Source: Smallanthus sonchifolius
Taxonomy: Eukaryota; Streptophyta; Magnoliopsida; Asterales; Asteraceae
Assembly: GCA_023525975.1 (NCBI GenBank)
Contig: CM042040.1
Span: 53,041,486-53,105,485, forward strand
Reading direction: 5' to 3'
DNA length: 64,000 nt
The position numbers and the translations under genes were made by a program. A model generated the notes under the pieces. That model did not search any database. It worked only from the letters and a program-made list of their open reading frames with translations, and was not told the DNA's origin. This document shows positions 1-9,252 of the stretch, piece by piece. How positions within the stretch are numbered: position 1 is the first letter of the stretch; every line of letters starts with the position of its first letter.

Positions 1-966
1 AGAAGAGGGAGAGATCGAGTCTGGTGAAGACTGGGATGAGGAGGATGAGGATGTTGTGATTGAAGTTCCCAAGGGAGACGGGGAAGGAGAATATGAGTTT
101 GTGGATAGAGAGATTTTCGAAGCTCCATTATTTGAAACTAATCTTGACACCAGTTCAGTCGAGCCTGTAAGTACTGTTGAAGCATCGACTAAAGCCTCTC
201 CTACCGACCCTACACCTGTGGATCCAGAGGCGCAGAAAATCAAACATACGCCTGCAAGTTCATCAAAGGATCCGGCTCCTGTCTGGAAGAAGTCATCAAT
301 CAAACATGGAGCGACATGTATGATCTTAGCTGTGAGGTTCGAGGATGACAAGAAGCTGTTTGCAATTAAGTGAGCTAGGGGGGTTCAATACTTGAAACTA
401 ACCAGTGAAGCTTTCAGCTCCTTGCCAAAGTTCGACCTTGTGAACCTAGTAAACGAGAGCTGCTGGGTCACTCAAATCATGAAGTAGAGATGGGTTTGTG
501 GCAGGTTCTACAGCGAGAGGTAAGATCTGGGAAGTTCGAAATGTTTAAGCCTCAAGTGCCCAAGCGAGTCAGGGACAAGAACTATAGACATCCTGTGACT
601 CATAAAAGCTTAAAGAAACGGGTATACAAGCCAGTGCTGTGTGAAACCAAGATTCCCCTGAGCAAGTTATCTCAGGATATCCTCGGTAACATATGGTACT
701 GGTACGTAGATCCTAAATCGGGCGAGGCAGTGGTGATTGGAAAGGTGTGGTCCGAGAGTGGAAGCTTAGTGCCAAGGGAACTGATCAGAGTTTTTGATGA
801 AGTCTGCTTCATAAACTTTTCTATGAAAGATCTGGAGGCGCTAGCTGACAAGTACTGCATGTGCGCGGACGAGTGGACAAAGTTCCTTGCTTCTAAATAC
901 GATAAGGTTGTCAAGTTCTACCTTTATTACAAGAAGAAGATGGAAGCTAAAGCTGGGGAGCAGTGA
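1..966 (+). pseudogene. 3' end of the extra post-pol ORF of Sirevirus-like element SV3 (broken)
   Basis: This is the C-terminal part of the extra ORF that follows pol in this copia lineage; its start lies left of the window. The first open stretch (to 373) holds the acidic lead-in with FPKGDGEGxYE-type sequence (PKGDGEGEYEFVDREIFEAP), matching SV1 at about 59045-59100. The second (490-966) holds the C-terminal domain with YWYVDPKSGEAV and MKDLEALADKYC, aligning with SV1 59474-59929 and with SV2 26376-27000. It is broken by a TGA at 371-373, a TAG at 485-487 and a change of frame before 490. No membrane segment or signal peptide is visible. The molecular function is unknown. Its 3' end lies just before the polypurine tract at about 994-1004, as expected for the last ORF of the element. 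Confidence 0.75.
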
Positions 967-978
967 AGACCGAAGACA

Positions 979-1040
979 ATCCAGAGCTGTTGTCAAGGGG
1001 GAGTTTGTTGAAGCACTTTTGTGTGACAAACACTCTAGAT
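979..1040 (+). other. Hairpin spanning the polypurine tract and 3' LTR start of SV3
   Basis: The polypurine tract (AAGGGGGAG, about 995-1003) primes plus-strand DNA synthesis. It is flanked by inverted repeats: ATCCAGAG (979-986) against CTCTAGAT (1033-1040, 7 of 8 paired) and TTGTCA (990-995) against TGACAA (1024-1029). The LTR begins at 1006 (TGTTGAAG), so the hairpin crosses the internal/LTR junction. The same layout with other stem sequences is present in SV1, SV2 and SV4. Confidence 0.6.
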
Positions 1041-1514
1041 ATTGTCTTAGCTTTTGTTCTTGTCTTGTATGTATTAGTCTTTGTATGTTAGTGTCTGTAT
1101 GTATTAGTTATCGAGTTGAAATTACTAATGTATGTACTAGTCGTCTGTTTTCTCTAAGTGTTTTGCGCACTTAGCATGTGCGCAGGAATTACTTCCTGCG
1201 TACTTAGCAAGTACGTAAGAATACTCTGCGTACTTGTTAAGTACGCAAGAACATTTTGCCCTGCGCACTTGTTAAGTGCGTAGAGATCAGGTCTAGTATA
1301 AATAGGTTGTGGTGACAGAAGTTATAGACACACTCATTTGTAACATCTCTGTAACCTATAAGTTTTATAATAGACGAAGTTTGAAAGTGTTTTAATGTCG
1401 GTTTTCTTTGTGTTACTTGATTCTCCACCTAGTCACGGGTATTCCGCACCCGGTCTGACTAGTCACACACCCACACGTGACGATCTGAGACACCCGGGGA
1501 CCTCCGACTGGTCA
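1006..1514 (+). repeat. 3' LTR of SV3
   Basis: The repeat starts TGTTGAAGC directly after the polypurine tract and resembles the SV1 LTR start (59968, TGTTGATGC). It holds four palindromes between 1164 and 1283 with arms such as GCGTACTT/AAGTACGC and GCGCACTT/AAGTGCG, then a TATA box TATAAATAGG at 1297-1306. The downstream part (TCCACCTAGT...ATTCCGCACC...ACACCCGGGGACCTCC) matches the 3' portion of the SV1 LTR. The end near 1514 (GGTCA) is uncertain by some tens of bases. The 5' partner lies outside the window. Confidence 0.7.
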
Positions 1515-2490
1515 TAGTTTACAGAGAAACCGGGGGGGTGTCTCATCAACCGTGATTTCTCGTGTGAACTATATTTTTCATGCTCATTGGTCAAGCTTGT
1601 GTTCAAGATTTGATGTGATTCAATTATGATGGGATTTCTCATTTGGGATCTGGGCGGAAATCCATATAGACAACCTAGTTATGGAACTTCACCGCGGTGA
1701 ACGTATACAAATTAGGAGGTGTAAACCAGGAATGAAGATCTAATTGAAGAATGTAGGGCTTTGGATATAAGGTGATCATTGTTGAGCATGATTTTGTGTT
1801 TGATTCTATCAAGTGTTTTTAGGATGAAGTTGGATATCCGTTGGATTATTAGTTGAAGATGGAACCTTTTATCATTGGCCGATAGGATATGAAAAACACC
1901 CTTGTTTCTGGTCTAGTCAGATGGAACTTAAACTGAAAGGGGATATTGGAAATGAACATCTTTGGGAATTTGGTTGACTCGTGAAGATACAGGATAGAGT
2001 TGGACACATCTGGTTGAAGACTTAAGTTTATCTTACTGGAATTCCTATGGGAGCTGATTAGTTTAATGCAGGTTATTGGAAACTCAAACTCTCTATCATA
2101 TGCCAGCTGATTTGGAGTTGTCTTAGTCTACTATTGTTACCTGTTTAGGAAGGCATTGTCAGACTCAGAGTTCTAAGTCAGGTTGGAGCAAGCTACTGCT
2201 AAGAGGATGAACTACAATGAATTGTGTTGGGTTAGATGGTTCCTATTGAAGCACTTGGTTTGGTCTACAATGAAAGCTATAGTTAAGAGGGAGTCGTGTG
2301 TATCACTCGGCAACTAAAGATTGAAGTTTGAAGATTTGAAGATCTCAAGTGGAATGCCAGAAGATCAAGTCTCGCCAGAAGACACTTGATGTCATTAGTT
2401 TAGAGGGAGTCTATTAGGACATTCTTTGTAAACTAATGCATATCAGTGTTAGTGATAGATAGAATTTGATGCTATAGTTAAGAGGGAGTT
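1515..2490 (+). other. Noncoding 3' internal segment of element SV4
   Basis: I find no ORF of note here. The stretch ends in a polypurine tract (AGAGGGAG, 2481-2488) just before an LTR at 2491, so it is best read as the 3' internal tail of a degraded or non-autonomous Sirevirus-like element. Two further polypurine-tract-like copies (TTAAGAGGGAGTCG near 2284-2297 and TTTAGAGGGAGTC near 2399-2411) precede the functional-position one. Whether SV4 inserted next to SV3 or into it cannot be decided here. Confidence 0.5.
2393..2438 (+). other. Upstream polypurine-tract hairpin of SV4
   Basis: A perfect 10-bp inverted repeat, CATTAGTTTA (2393-2402) and TAAACTAATG (2429-2438), encloses the tract AGAGGGAG. 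It is the same arrangement as at the true LTR junction about 80 bases downstream, with a different stem sequence. Confidence 0.6.
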
Positions 2491-2517
2491 TGTAGAAGCA
2501 TGTTTTGGTAACTATAG
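2472..2517 (+). other. Polypurine-tract hairpin at the SV4 internal/LTR junction
   Basis: A perfect 9-bp inverted repeat, CTATAGTTA (2472-2480) and TAACTATAG (2509-2517), encloses AGAGGGAGT and the LTR start at 2491. The stem is unrelated in sequence to those of SV1, SV2 and SV3, yet pairing is kept. Confidence 0.6.
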
Positions 2518-2852
2518 ATAAAATTCTATGTATCGGTGTACGTGGCCAGTACGCAGGAGGGTGTTCCTGAGTACTTAGTCTCCACACCAGTTTGGTCATG
2601 CGTACTTAGTAAGTACGCAAGGTTTTTGCCTTGCGTACTTGTCAAGTACGCATGACCAAACCTTGCGTACTTAGAAAAGTACGCATGTAGTGTTCCTTCC
2701 CCTATAAATATGAGATGATGGCCTCATTTGTAGGTGGAACTTCAGGAACTTGGTTGAGAGGTATCCGGGTCGGGACGAGCTCTCCCGACCCCTGGACCGT
2801 GAGCTTAGGTGAGAGATGTGTGCTCTTTCGGTATGTAGTCTGTAATACGGGA
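2491..2852 (+). repeat. LTR of SV4, left part (split by LARD1)
   Basis: The repeat starts TGTAGAAGCATG after a polypurine tract. Palindromes of the GCGTACTT/AAGTACGC type at about 2601-2680 lie just upstream of a TATA box (TATAAATA, 2703-2710). LARD1 inserted after 2852, duplicating CGGGA (2848-2852). The LTR resumes at 11843 and appears to end near 11985, giving about 505 bp in total, close to the SV1 and SV3 LTR lengths. Confidence 0.65.
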
Positions 2853-3131
2853 TGTAACATCTCTGATTTTCCGACCCTATTTTAATTTATTTTAATTAAT
2901 AAAATAACAACACTACATTAAATCCCATACTTGTTCAAAACTATGCCTCATTAATTGCTAGCTGAACGTATTTTAATTCAAAGTTTTAGAACTCATAATC
3001 ATGTGGTAACACCTCCTAGAGTTAACCCAGTTAGTAATCTCGTTAGGTGTTCTGTTAAATCCTAACCAAGCTAATTATGTCAAAGCTGAAGTTGCAAGGG
3101 CTGATTTTGTAAATAACCAGAAACCCTAGTA

Positions 3132-4050
3132 GGCACGGCCGCGCCACGTTTTGGCACGGTCGCGCCTCATGTTGGCACGGTCGCGCCTCGTTTTGGCACG
3201 GTCGCGCCTCTCGTCAGTTGAAACGTAAATGCAGTCTTTAATCGCTGGATCGTTCGAATTCATAACCATTCCACATATTGATGAACCCAATTAACATTTT
3301 AATCATAGTAATTACGACGAATTAACCTATTATACCAATTCAATCCGTAACCGTCGACCATAATCTCACCATTATCAAATTCGTTCGTTTCTATTATCCT
3401 TCCTGCAAATCAACCTTCTGCACACACTCGACGAACATCCCAGGAGCCTTGCACTCAGCAATTCGATCGAAGTCGTACCAGAAGTCGTCAGAGGACACAA
3501 CCGCCGAAGTCGAAACTCATATTAATCGAGACCCTTCAATTCATCAAGCATTCCGGTAATTTCTTGTAACTACAGTTTCATATCTAAGTCTAGACCAATA
3601 ACCCTATATTAATCGGATTGTCTAGCATCAGATTGAATCCAATCCATAATCTAGGGTTCATTTCAAAATGGTTTAATCGAATAATACCTTGGAGATATTT
3701 TAAATACAATTAAACTATACAAAAAGATTCGTAATAACCTAATGGGTGAAAGCCCTATGAATTCCAACATTTACAATATAAAAATTAGTCAATTCATTTC
3801 TGTTTTGGAACAGACACGGTCGCGCTAATCTCCTAGCGCGGTCGTGCTTCATGAGACACGGTCGTGCTAATCCCAGCGCGGTCGTGCCTCACACACTCAG
3901 ACCCGGTCGTGCCTCTTGGCTAGACCTGGTCGTGCCTAGTGAGCAGGTTTGTTGTGCCTTCTGTTTGTTCAACACGGTCGCGCCCATGCCAACGCGGTCG
4001 CTCCCGTGGTCCTAGCACGATCGTGCCTTGCCCCAGGCACGGTCGTGTGT
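3132..4050 (+). repeat. Clusters of a CACGGTCGcGCC-type motif in LARD1 left LTR
   Basis: Four copies of a GCACGGTCGCGCC-like motif occur at 3132-3210, and about ten variants (CACGGTCGCGC, GCGCGGTCGTGC, ACCCGGTCGTGC and others) at 3814-4050. Spacers vary, so this is an iteron array and not a strict tandem repeat. The CpG content contrasts sharply with the AT-rich surroundings. Confidence 0.8.
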
Positions 4051-4779
4051 GTGAGAAAATCTTGTCAGAATGCTTAATTTTATATTTTTAAAAACAGTAA
4101 GTATTCCAAATTAATTTTTAAATAAAAATAATGAATTTTATAAAGATTTGGATTAACTTTATTTAAAAGATCCAAATTCTTATTTCTAAATAAATAGAAG
4201 TTATTTATTATAACCTACAAAATTAAATTTATATTTATTATTAAACTCTACACATAAATATTAGTTACACAACTTATTTACTCATCTTTATAAAAATAGC
4301 GTAAAGATTATTTATTAAATTTATATTTAATATAATACACCCACTATATTTTTATAACTAAATGAATAAGTTACAAATAAATAAATAAAGTAATAATTAT
4401 TTATTTAATTTATATTTAAACAAAATTGGTTATTTAGGCTACACTTAAATAAACCAAATAATTACATTAATTTGTAACTAGAATAATTAAATAATAATTA
4501 TTTGATTTAATTATTCAAATCCAAACCCTAATTTAAAAACATTTTAAACTATTCATTTCAAATTGCTTCCATTTTATTCAACACCTACACAACCCTTTTT
4601 CAAAATTCGTCACGAACTCATTAAATAATTCCTTATACTTATATCCGTTGAAACCCTAGACTTTGAGTTAGACATTTTATTAATTCATGTTCACACGCAA
4701 TACACTTTAGGTTAACGTTGTGCGTTACAAGGATCACGATACTACCTAGTCTCTCGTGTCAGCTACGCCTTTGAATCAT

Positions 4780-5235
4780 GTGAGTATTACATAGCCCCTT
4801 TTACTCTTTTACATTTTTGGGGTGGAACATGAACAATATACAATCTATTGCTTTCATTTACACAAACTACACAAGTACAAATCCTCTTTACATTCATGTG
4901 TGCAAATTTGAGCTTTATGCCTGAGTGCTAGGTGTGCTAACTTTTGTGTGCAATTTATGTGCAATCATTAACTATTCACGCCGACGGTAAACAGTGATAG
5001 ATCTATTGAGTCTGACAAACCCACCCAGATTGGAGTGATTGTTACCGACAACACAATTTTCCATGATAGTTATAAAGATTTGATTGTACTTGGTTACACA
5101 ATGGCTACTCTCCATAAATGCCTTATTTTATCATGTTATTTAAGGATTTGTTTATTACAATCTATACGCTATCAATGTACAAACCTGTGTATGCTCACCA
5201 ACTTTTTAGTTGACCTTATTTTATTCATGTTTCAG
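4780..5235 (+). other. Putative leader intron inside LARD1 left LTR
   Basis: The donor GTGAGT at 4780 is followed by ATAGCCCC, a T-rich loop and GGGGTGGAACAT. The acceptor ATGTTTCAG ends at 5235 and is preceded by the short hairpin ACCAACTTTTTAGTTGAC (about 5199-5216). The same order of parts is seen in the LTRs of TK1 (22242 to 21657, minus strand) and TK2 (43981-44454). The right LARD1 LTR holds a copy at 11164-11619. Splicing itself is inferred. Confidence 0.5.
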
Positions 5236-5457
5236 GTGCTATCATATGAGTTTGATCAAGACATGTTACACATAGGCTTTGGACTTAGTTAATTTTAATT
5301 CGAAAACAAATTGTATTTCATTATGTACTTTGGAATTGATTCATGTTTGTTTGAATGGAAATGGATTTAATATATTACAATATAGTCAACCTTGAGCTCA
5401 CGAACAGTCTACATGTCCCGCCCCGACGATTCTGCCGTCGGTTGGGGTGTGACAGAT

Positions 5458-5470
5458 TGGTATCAGAGCC
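5458..5470 (+). other. Primer binding site of LARD1
   Basis: TGGTATCAGAGCC, three bases after the 5' LTR, matches the 3' end of plant initiator-Met tRNA. Confidence 0.9.
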
Positions 5471-6140
5471 TTGGTTATAGGGAAGTAGGTTATTAGACAC
5501 CCTTGACCTAGACTATAACTTTAGGACACCCATACAATGTCATGCTACTACATGTTACATTATTAGTTCTTGTGCAAATATTTTTACATGCTATCATAAG
5601 TATTTACACTACGTGATACAATACATAATGACTTATGTGTCACACTACTTGATAACTTTTGTGCTTACACTCATTACTATTTACATGCTATATGATTATT
5701 TTTTTATGTGAATATTCTTACATGTTATACTATATAACTACATCATATAATACAATACTTAATAATCTATGTGTCACATTACCTGTCAACTTTTTCTCCT
5801 ATTCATTGCTACCTATTTAATTTATTTAAAAGTGCTATCCTAAGTTTCCACACACACTCATACACACTTAGTTATTCATGCACCCCTAAACTCACATACA
5901 TAATACCACACCTCTTGTGAACAACAAATTTTTAAACTATTGGGCCTAATGTCCATCAATAATAAACTAAGAAGTCCATCTATCCTTCAAGAAGCAAAAG
6001 CCAATTGAAATGCATAAACCTTACTTTCGGGCCACAAGGCCCAGTTCACAACAATTCTCATCATGACCAGGAGCCCAACAATAGTGTTATTAATACATGA
6101 TGGCTGGAAGAGTGTGTAGGCCCATGAGGGATTCTGGCTA

Positions 6141-6190
6141 AGGAAAGATAGGGTACTTAAGTGTGTCCTAGTGACCCACCCCTCTTTCCT
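6141..6190 (+). ncRNA. Leader RNA hairpin of LARD1 shared with TK1 and TK2
   Basis: Arms AGGAAAGA (6141-6148) and TCTTTCCT (6183-6190) pair over 8 bp and are followed by GGGAATTCTT and ACTTATAGG. TK1 (21041-21094) and TK2 (45149-45197) have AGGAAAGCAT/ATGCTTTCCT followed by the same downstream block. The paired change in LARD1 supports an RNA structure, possibly a packaging or dimerisation signal. Confidence 0.55.
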
Positions 6191-6359
6191 GGGAATTCTT
6201 CTCAAGGATACACTACTTATAGGTCAAGTGTACTCCTAAAATACTATTGTGAAGACTCGGCGTTATGACTAGTCAAACTCTAAACCTATGAGAACTCCTA
6301 TATTTGACACTCAGTATTTTATTATCTCTTACAATCGTTCCATTGTTTTCCTGCTAAGC

Positions 6360-6957
6360 ATGAACTCCTACTCTCCTACCTCCCCGGTATATCGTCCCGA
6401 AGAAGAGTCTGATTGGGAAGAAGACATCGGATCACCCGTGCATCAATCACCAACACCCGCAGCTGCTAGACCAAGGTTTGATGTAAGGGCAGATTGGATT
6501 AGGAACACCGGCCCAAGATTTCGAACACCTGGATCACCCGCACCCAGAAACCCGTATTAGACACCCCAATCTGCACAATCAGTTGCCACCCCCACTAAGA
6601 GACCCATATCTAATGTCCGACCTGTATCACTCTAATCCTTGGGTAGGGCATATCATGGCACTCACTAGTACTATCGAAATTCCAATCAATGACACGCACC
6701 AATATGTAAGGACCTCAGAATTTGAGAGGCAAAGAATGGAGCAAGGGGTAATGCACGACTTGCAAGGACAAAGAATGGATGGCCTAGCAAACCAATTAGG
6801 GTACCAAAAGGAGTTAACCTCCATCCTCGAAAAAGAAATACTGGAGCATCGCACGGAGACAGCTAAAGCTGAAGCCAGATCGGCTACCCGAGTGACCATA
6901 GCGGTGCTCGCCTTGGGAATTATTCTCCTTCTAGTGGAAAGCTACAGGAGGCGTTAA
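6360..6957 (+). pseudogene. LARD1-encoded predicted tail-anchored membrane protein (one frameshift)
   Basis: No gag, protease, RT or integrase motif is present and I do not recognise the family. The ATG at 6360 begins MNSYSPTSPVYRPEEESDWE, a Pro/Ser-rich acidic segment. That frame stops at 6560, but the next frame is open across the same point (from about 6553) and continues to TAA at 6957, so a single-base indel near 6540-6560 probably split one ORF of about 198 codons. The second half has a helical, charged segment (FERQRMEQGVMHDLQGQRMD ... KELTSILEKEILEHRTETAKAEARS) typical of a coiled coil, then a hydrophobic stretch VTIAVLALGIILLLV and the tail ESYRRR. That is the layout of a C-terminally tail-anchored protein. 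There is no N-terminal signal peptide. Its role in the element is unknown. Confidence 0.6.
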
Positions 6958-9241
6958 CAGAATTATTTTTCTTATTTATTTCAGTTTGAGAACCATTTTC
7001 CTGTGTTTTGAATAATGTTTTACATTTAAGCATTTACTAAATTTTATATTTTCCAACTCTAAAGTTATTATTCATTAATTCAATACGTTGAGTGTGAATT
7101 ACACCCATCATATTTTCATCAAAATTCTCCAAGTATCATCTTTCTCATTCACCACAATTTAGTACACTACGAGCAATCTTCTTCGTAAACAAATCATCCT
7201 ATTGTTTGATTTAAACAAACCTTGTTATTTTGTTCAAACAAAATGTTTATCAAACTTTTAGATAGTATCAAAAACATAAATTTTCCATAAAACTTCTCAC
7301 CTGATAGGAAAACTTAATACAATCTATTTTATAAAAATATTATTTCGAATTGATAAATAATTATGATTTTTTCTCATTAAAGAAAAATATTTCTAAACCC
7401 TGGCTAAATTAGTATACGACTACTTGTTTAGCCAATAATTCCGCTTAAAAATATTCTCTTATTAATAGCTGAAAATTTAAATTAAAAGATTTTTCCCATA
7501 AATTGTCTATTTATTTAAAATTATGTGACTCAATGGAATCACTACGTTATATATCTACAACCAAGAACAATTTATCCCTTTCTATTTTCAAACAAAGATC
7601 AGTATTTGTAAACACATTTCCCCGAATGTTTTTTTTTTCAGAACCTCCTCGCTACCTTTCGCTAGTAGCTTCAAGAGACGATCCATACCGCGTAGACGTT
7701 AACCCTCCCCATCAACCTCAATGAGATTTAAGAGCTAGAACCTAACTACCACATTATACAGGAACACCAAACAACACGCTTGTCCGCAACACTCGATCAC
7801 ATACAAAACCCGTTAGTATACATCACACACGAAGTTCAATAACTTACGTATGCACGTTCACAAAAAACCCAACGCAACCACATGGTACATGAAAGTCAAT
7901 TATTCTCAATATATCCAATGCTACACAAATTACATAATACATGAAACTAGTTTGTCTACAAATCACGATTTACTTGATTGATCGCATAACACACGGAACT
8001 TCATTTCCTACAATACACATGATACTATGTTGTTTACATACCACATGAGGGCTTATTGACTTACAAAATACATGACACTAAGTTGTCGACACCATACATG
8101 AACTTCATTTCCTACAATACATATGATACTATGATGTTTACATACCACATGAGAGCTTATTGATTTACAAAATACATGACACTAAGTTGTCGACACCATA
8201 CATGAACTTCATCTTCTACAATACACATGATACCATGTTGTTTACATTCCACATAGGAGCTTAATGATTTACAAAATATATGAAGCTAAATTGTTCACGC
8301 TACACATGAGACCTATTTGATTACGAGCTACGTGACACTAGATCATACATGAGACTTGTGTGTTTACTTTATACACGAAACAAAATTTGCTTACAATTAT
8401 TGCAATTGATTGATTTCATTATACACAAGACATGGTCATGCACTTTTGTTCACCAAAGTTGAAGACCATAATACACTGAAACGACTCGGGGTTTTGACGT
8501 ATTCTTGTTCAAACACGAGCAAACTAAGAAACTTTAAGTTATACTACTCTTTAGTTGTGAACTTACCTGCTTAAGGACATAGTTACTTGTTAGCGACTTT
8601 TATGTGAAAACAATGAACATGGACAGAGTGAAATTGTGAAATTGTGCCCCTCTTGACCCGCACACAACGAGATGATCTATACGGACCATGCGATGATTTG
8701 AGTAATTACGGGTGCACACGGAATTATAAAAATCAGCACATGGAAAACATAGTGAAATTTTGTCGTGTGTTGTGACCTAAAACTTATCATGATATGTAAC
8801 AACGAAACTGATGTGATATGACAAGGACATGGTGGATACGCCGATGGTACTTCCTTTATATAAGTATCCTATCATATTATCAGAAGTAACGTTGTTCGTG
8901 TCACGTGAAGTTTTGACCTAGACCAATGCTTATGAAATCTTTTACCCGCTGACAATTTTAAAGTATATTATACTACATCTTACACAAACCCTAATTATCA
9001 AGATTCCATCAAATTCATTCCAAGTAATGCTTTTCATCTTTAGAATCCATATTATTATTTGACCATCTCCTCCTTAGGTTCATTTAAAAAAAAACTAGAT
9101 TCATTATCATCATTCATACCCGACCTTGAGTATCAGGCCTAAATCATGTGAACGGTCAAACTTACCGAGAACCCAGAACTCTCACCTCTTGCTTGATTTA
9201 ATAGCCTCCACTAGTTAAATTTCGGGACGAAATTCCCTTAA
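6958..9241 (+). other. Noncoding 3' internal region of LARD1
   Basis: The region is AT-rich without a supported gene. An open frame at 7503-7724 has no recognisable content. It contains a 104-bp tandem repeat at 7990-8290 and many dispersed ATACATGA-type words. Its 3' end has the Tekay-type block AATTTCGGGACGAAATT (about 9218-9234), a 7-bp hairpin, just before the polypurine tract. Confidence 0.6.
7990..8290 (+). repeat. 104-bp tandem repeat in LARD1
   Basis: GAACTTCATTTCCTACAATAC starts at 7996 and 8100 and, with small changes, at 8204. The period is therefore 104 bp, with nearly three copies; the last is truncated and diverged. Confidence 0.8.
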
Positions 9242-9252
9242 CATGGGGAGAC
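9242..9252 (+). other. Polypurine tract of LARD1
   Basis: CATGGGGAGAC lies immediately before the 3' LTR. TK2 has the identical ACATGGGGAGAC at 50103-50114. Confidence 0.85.

Larger units (their letters stand above)
2853..5454 (+). repeat. LARD1 left (5') LTR
   Basis: A 2602-bp repeat that begins TGTAACATCTCTG and ends GGGTGTGACA. It is AT-rich apart from two clusters of a CpG-rich motif (3132-3210 and 3814-4050). An intron-like segment lies at 4780-5235. The 85-residue open frame at 5035-5292 recurs in the right LTR only because LTRs are copied from each other, and I do not consider it coding. Confidence 0.85.

Noticed and set aside
5035..5292. 85-codon frame present in both LARD1 LTRs (also 11419-11676)
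   Set aside because: Duplication is expected for LTRs; the frame runs across the putative intron acceptor and has low-complexity, hydrophobic composition.
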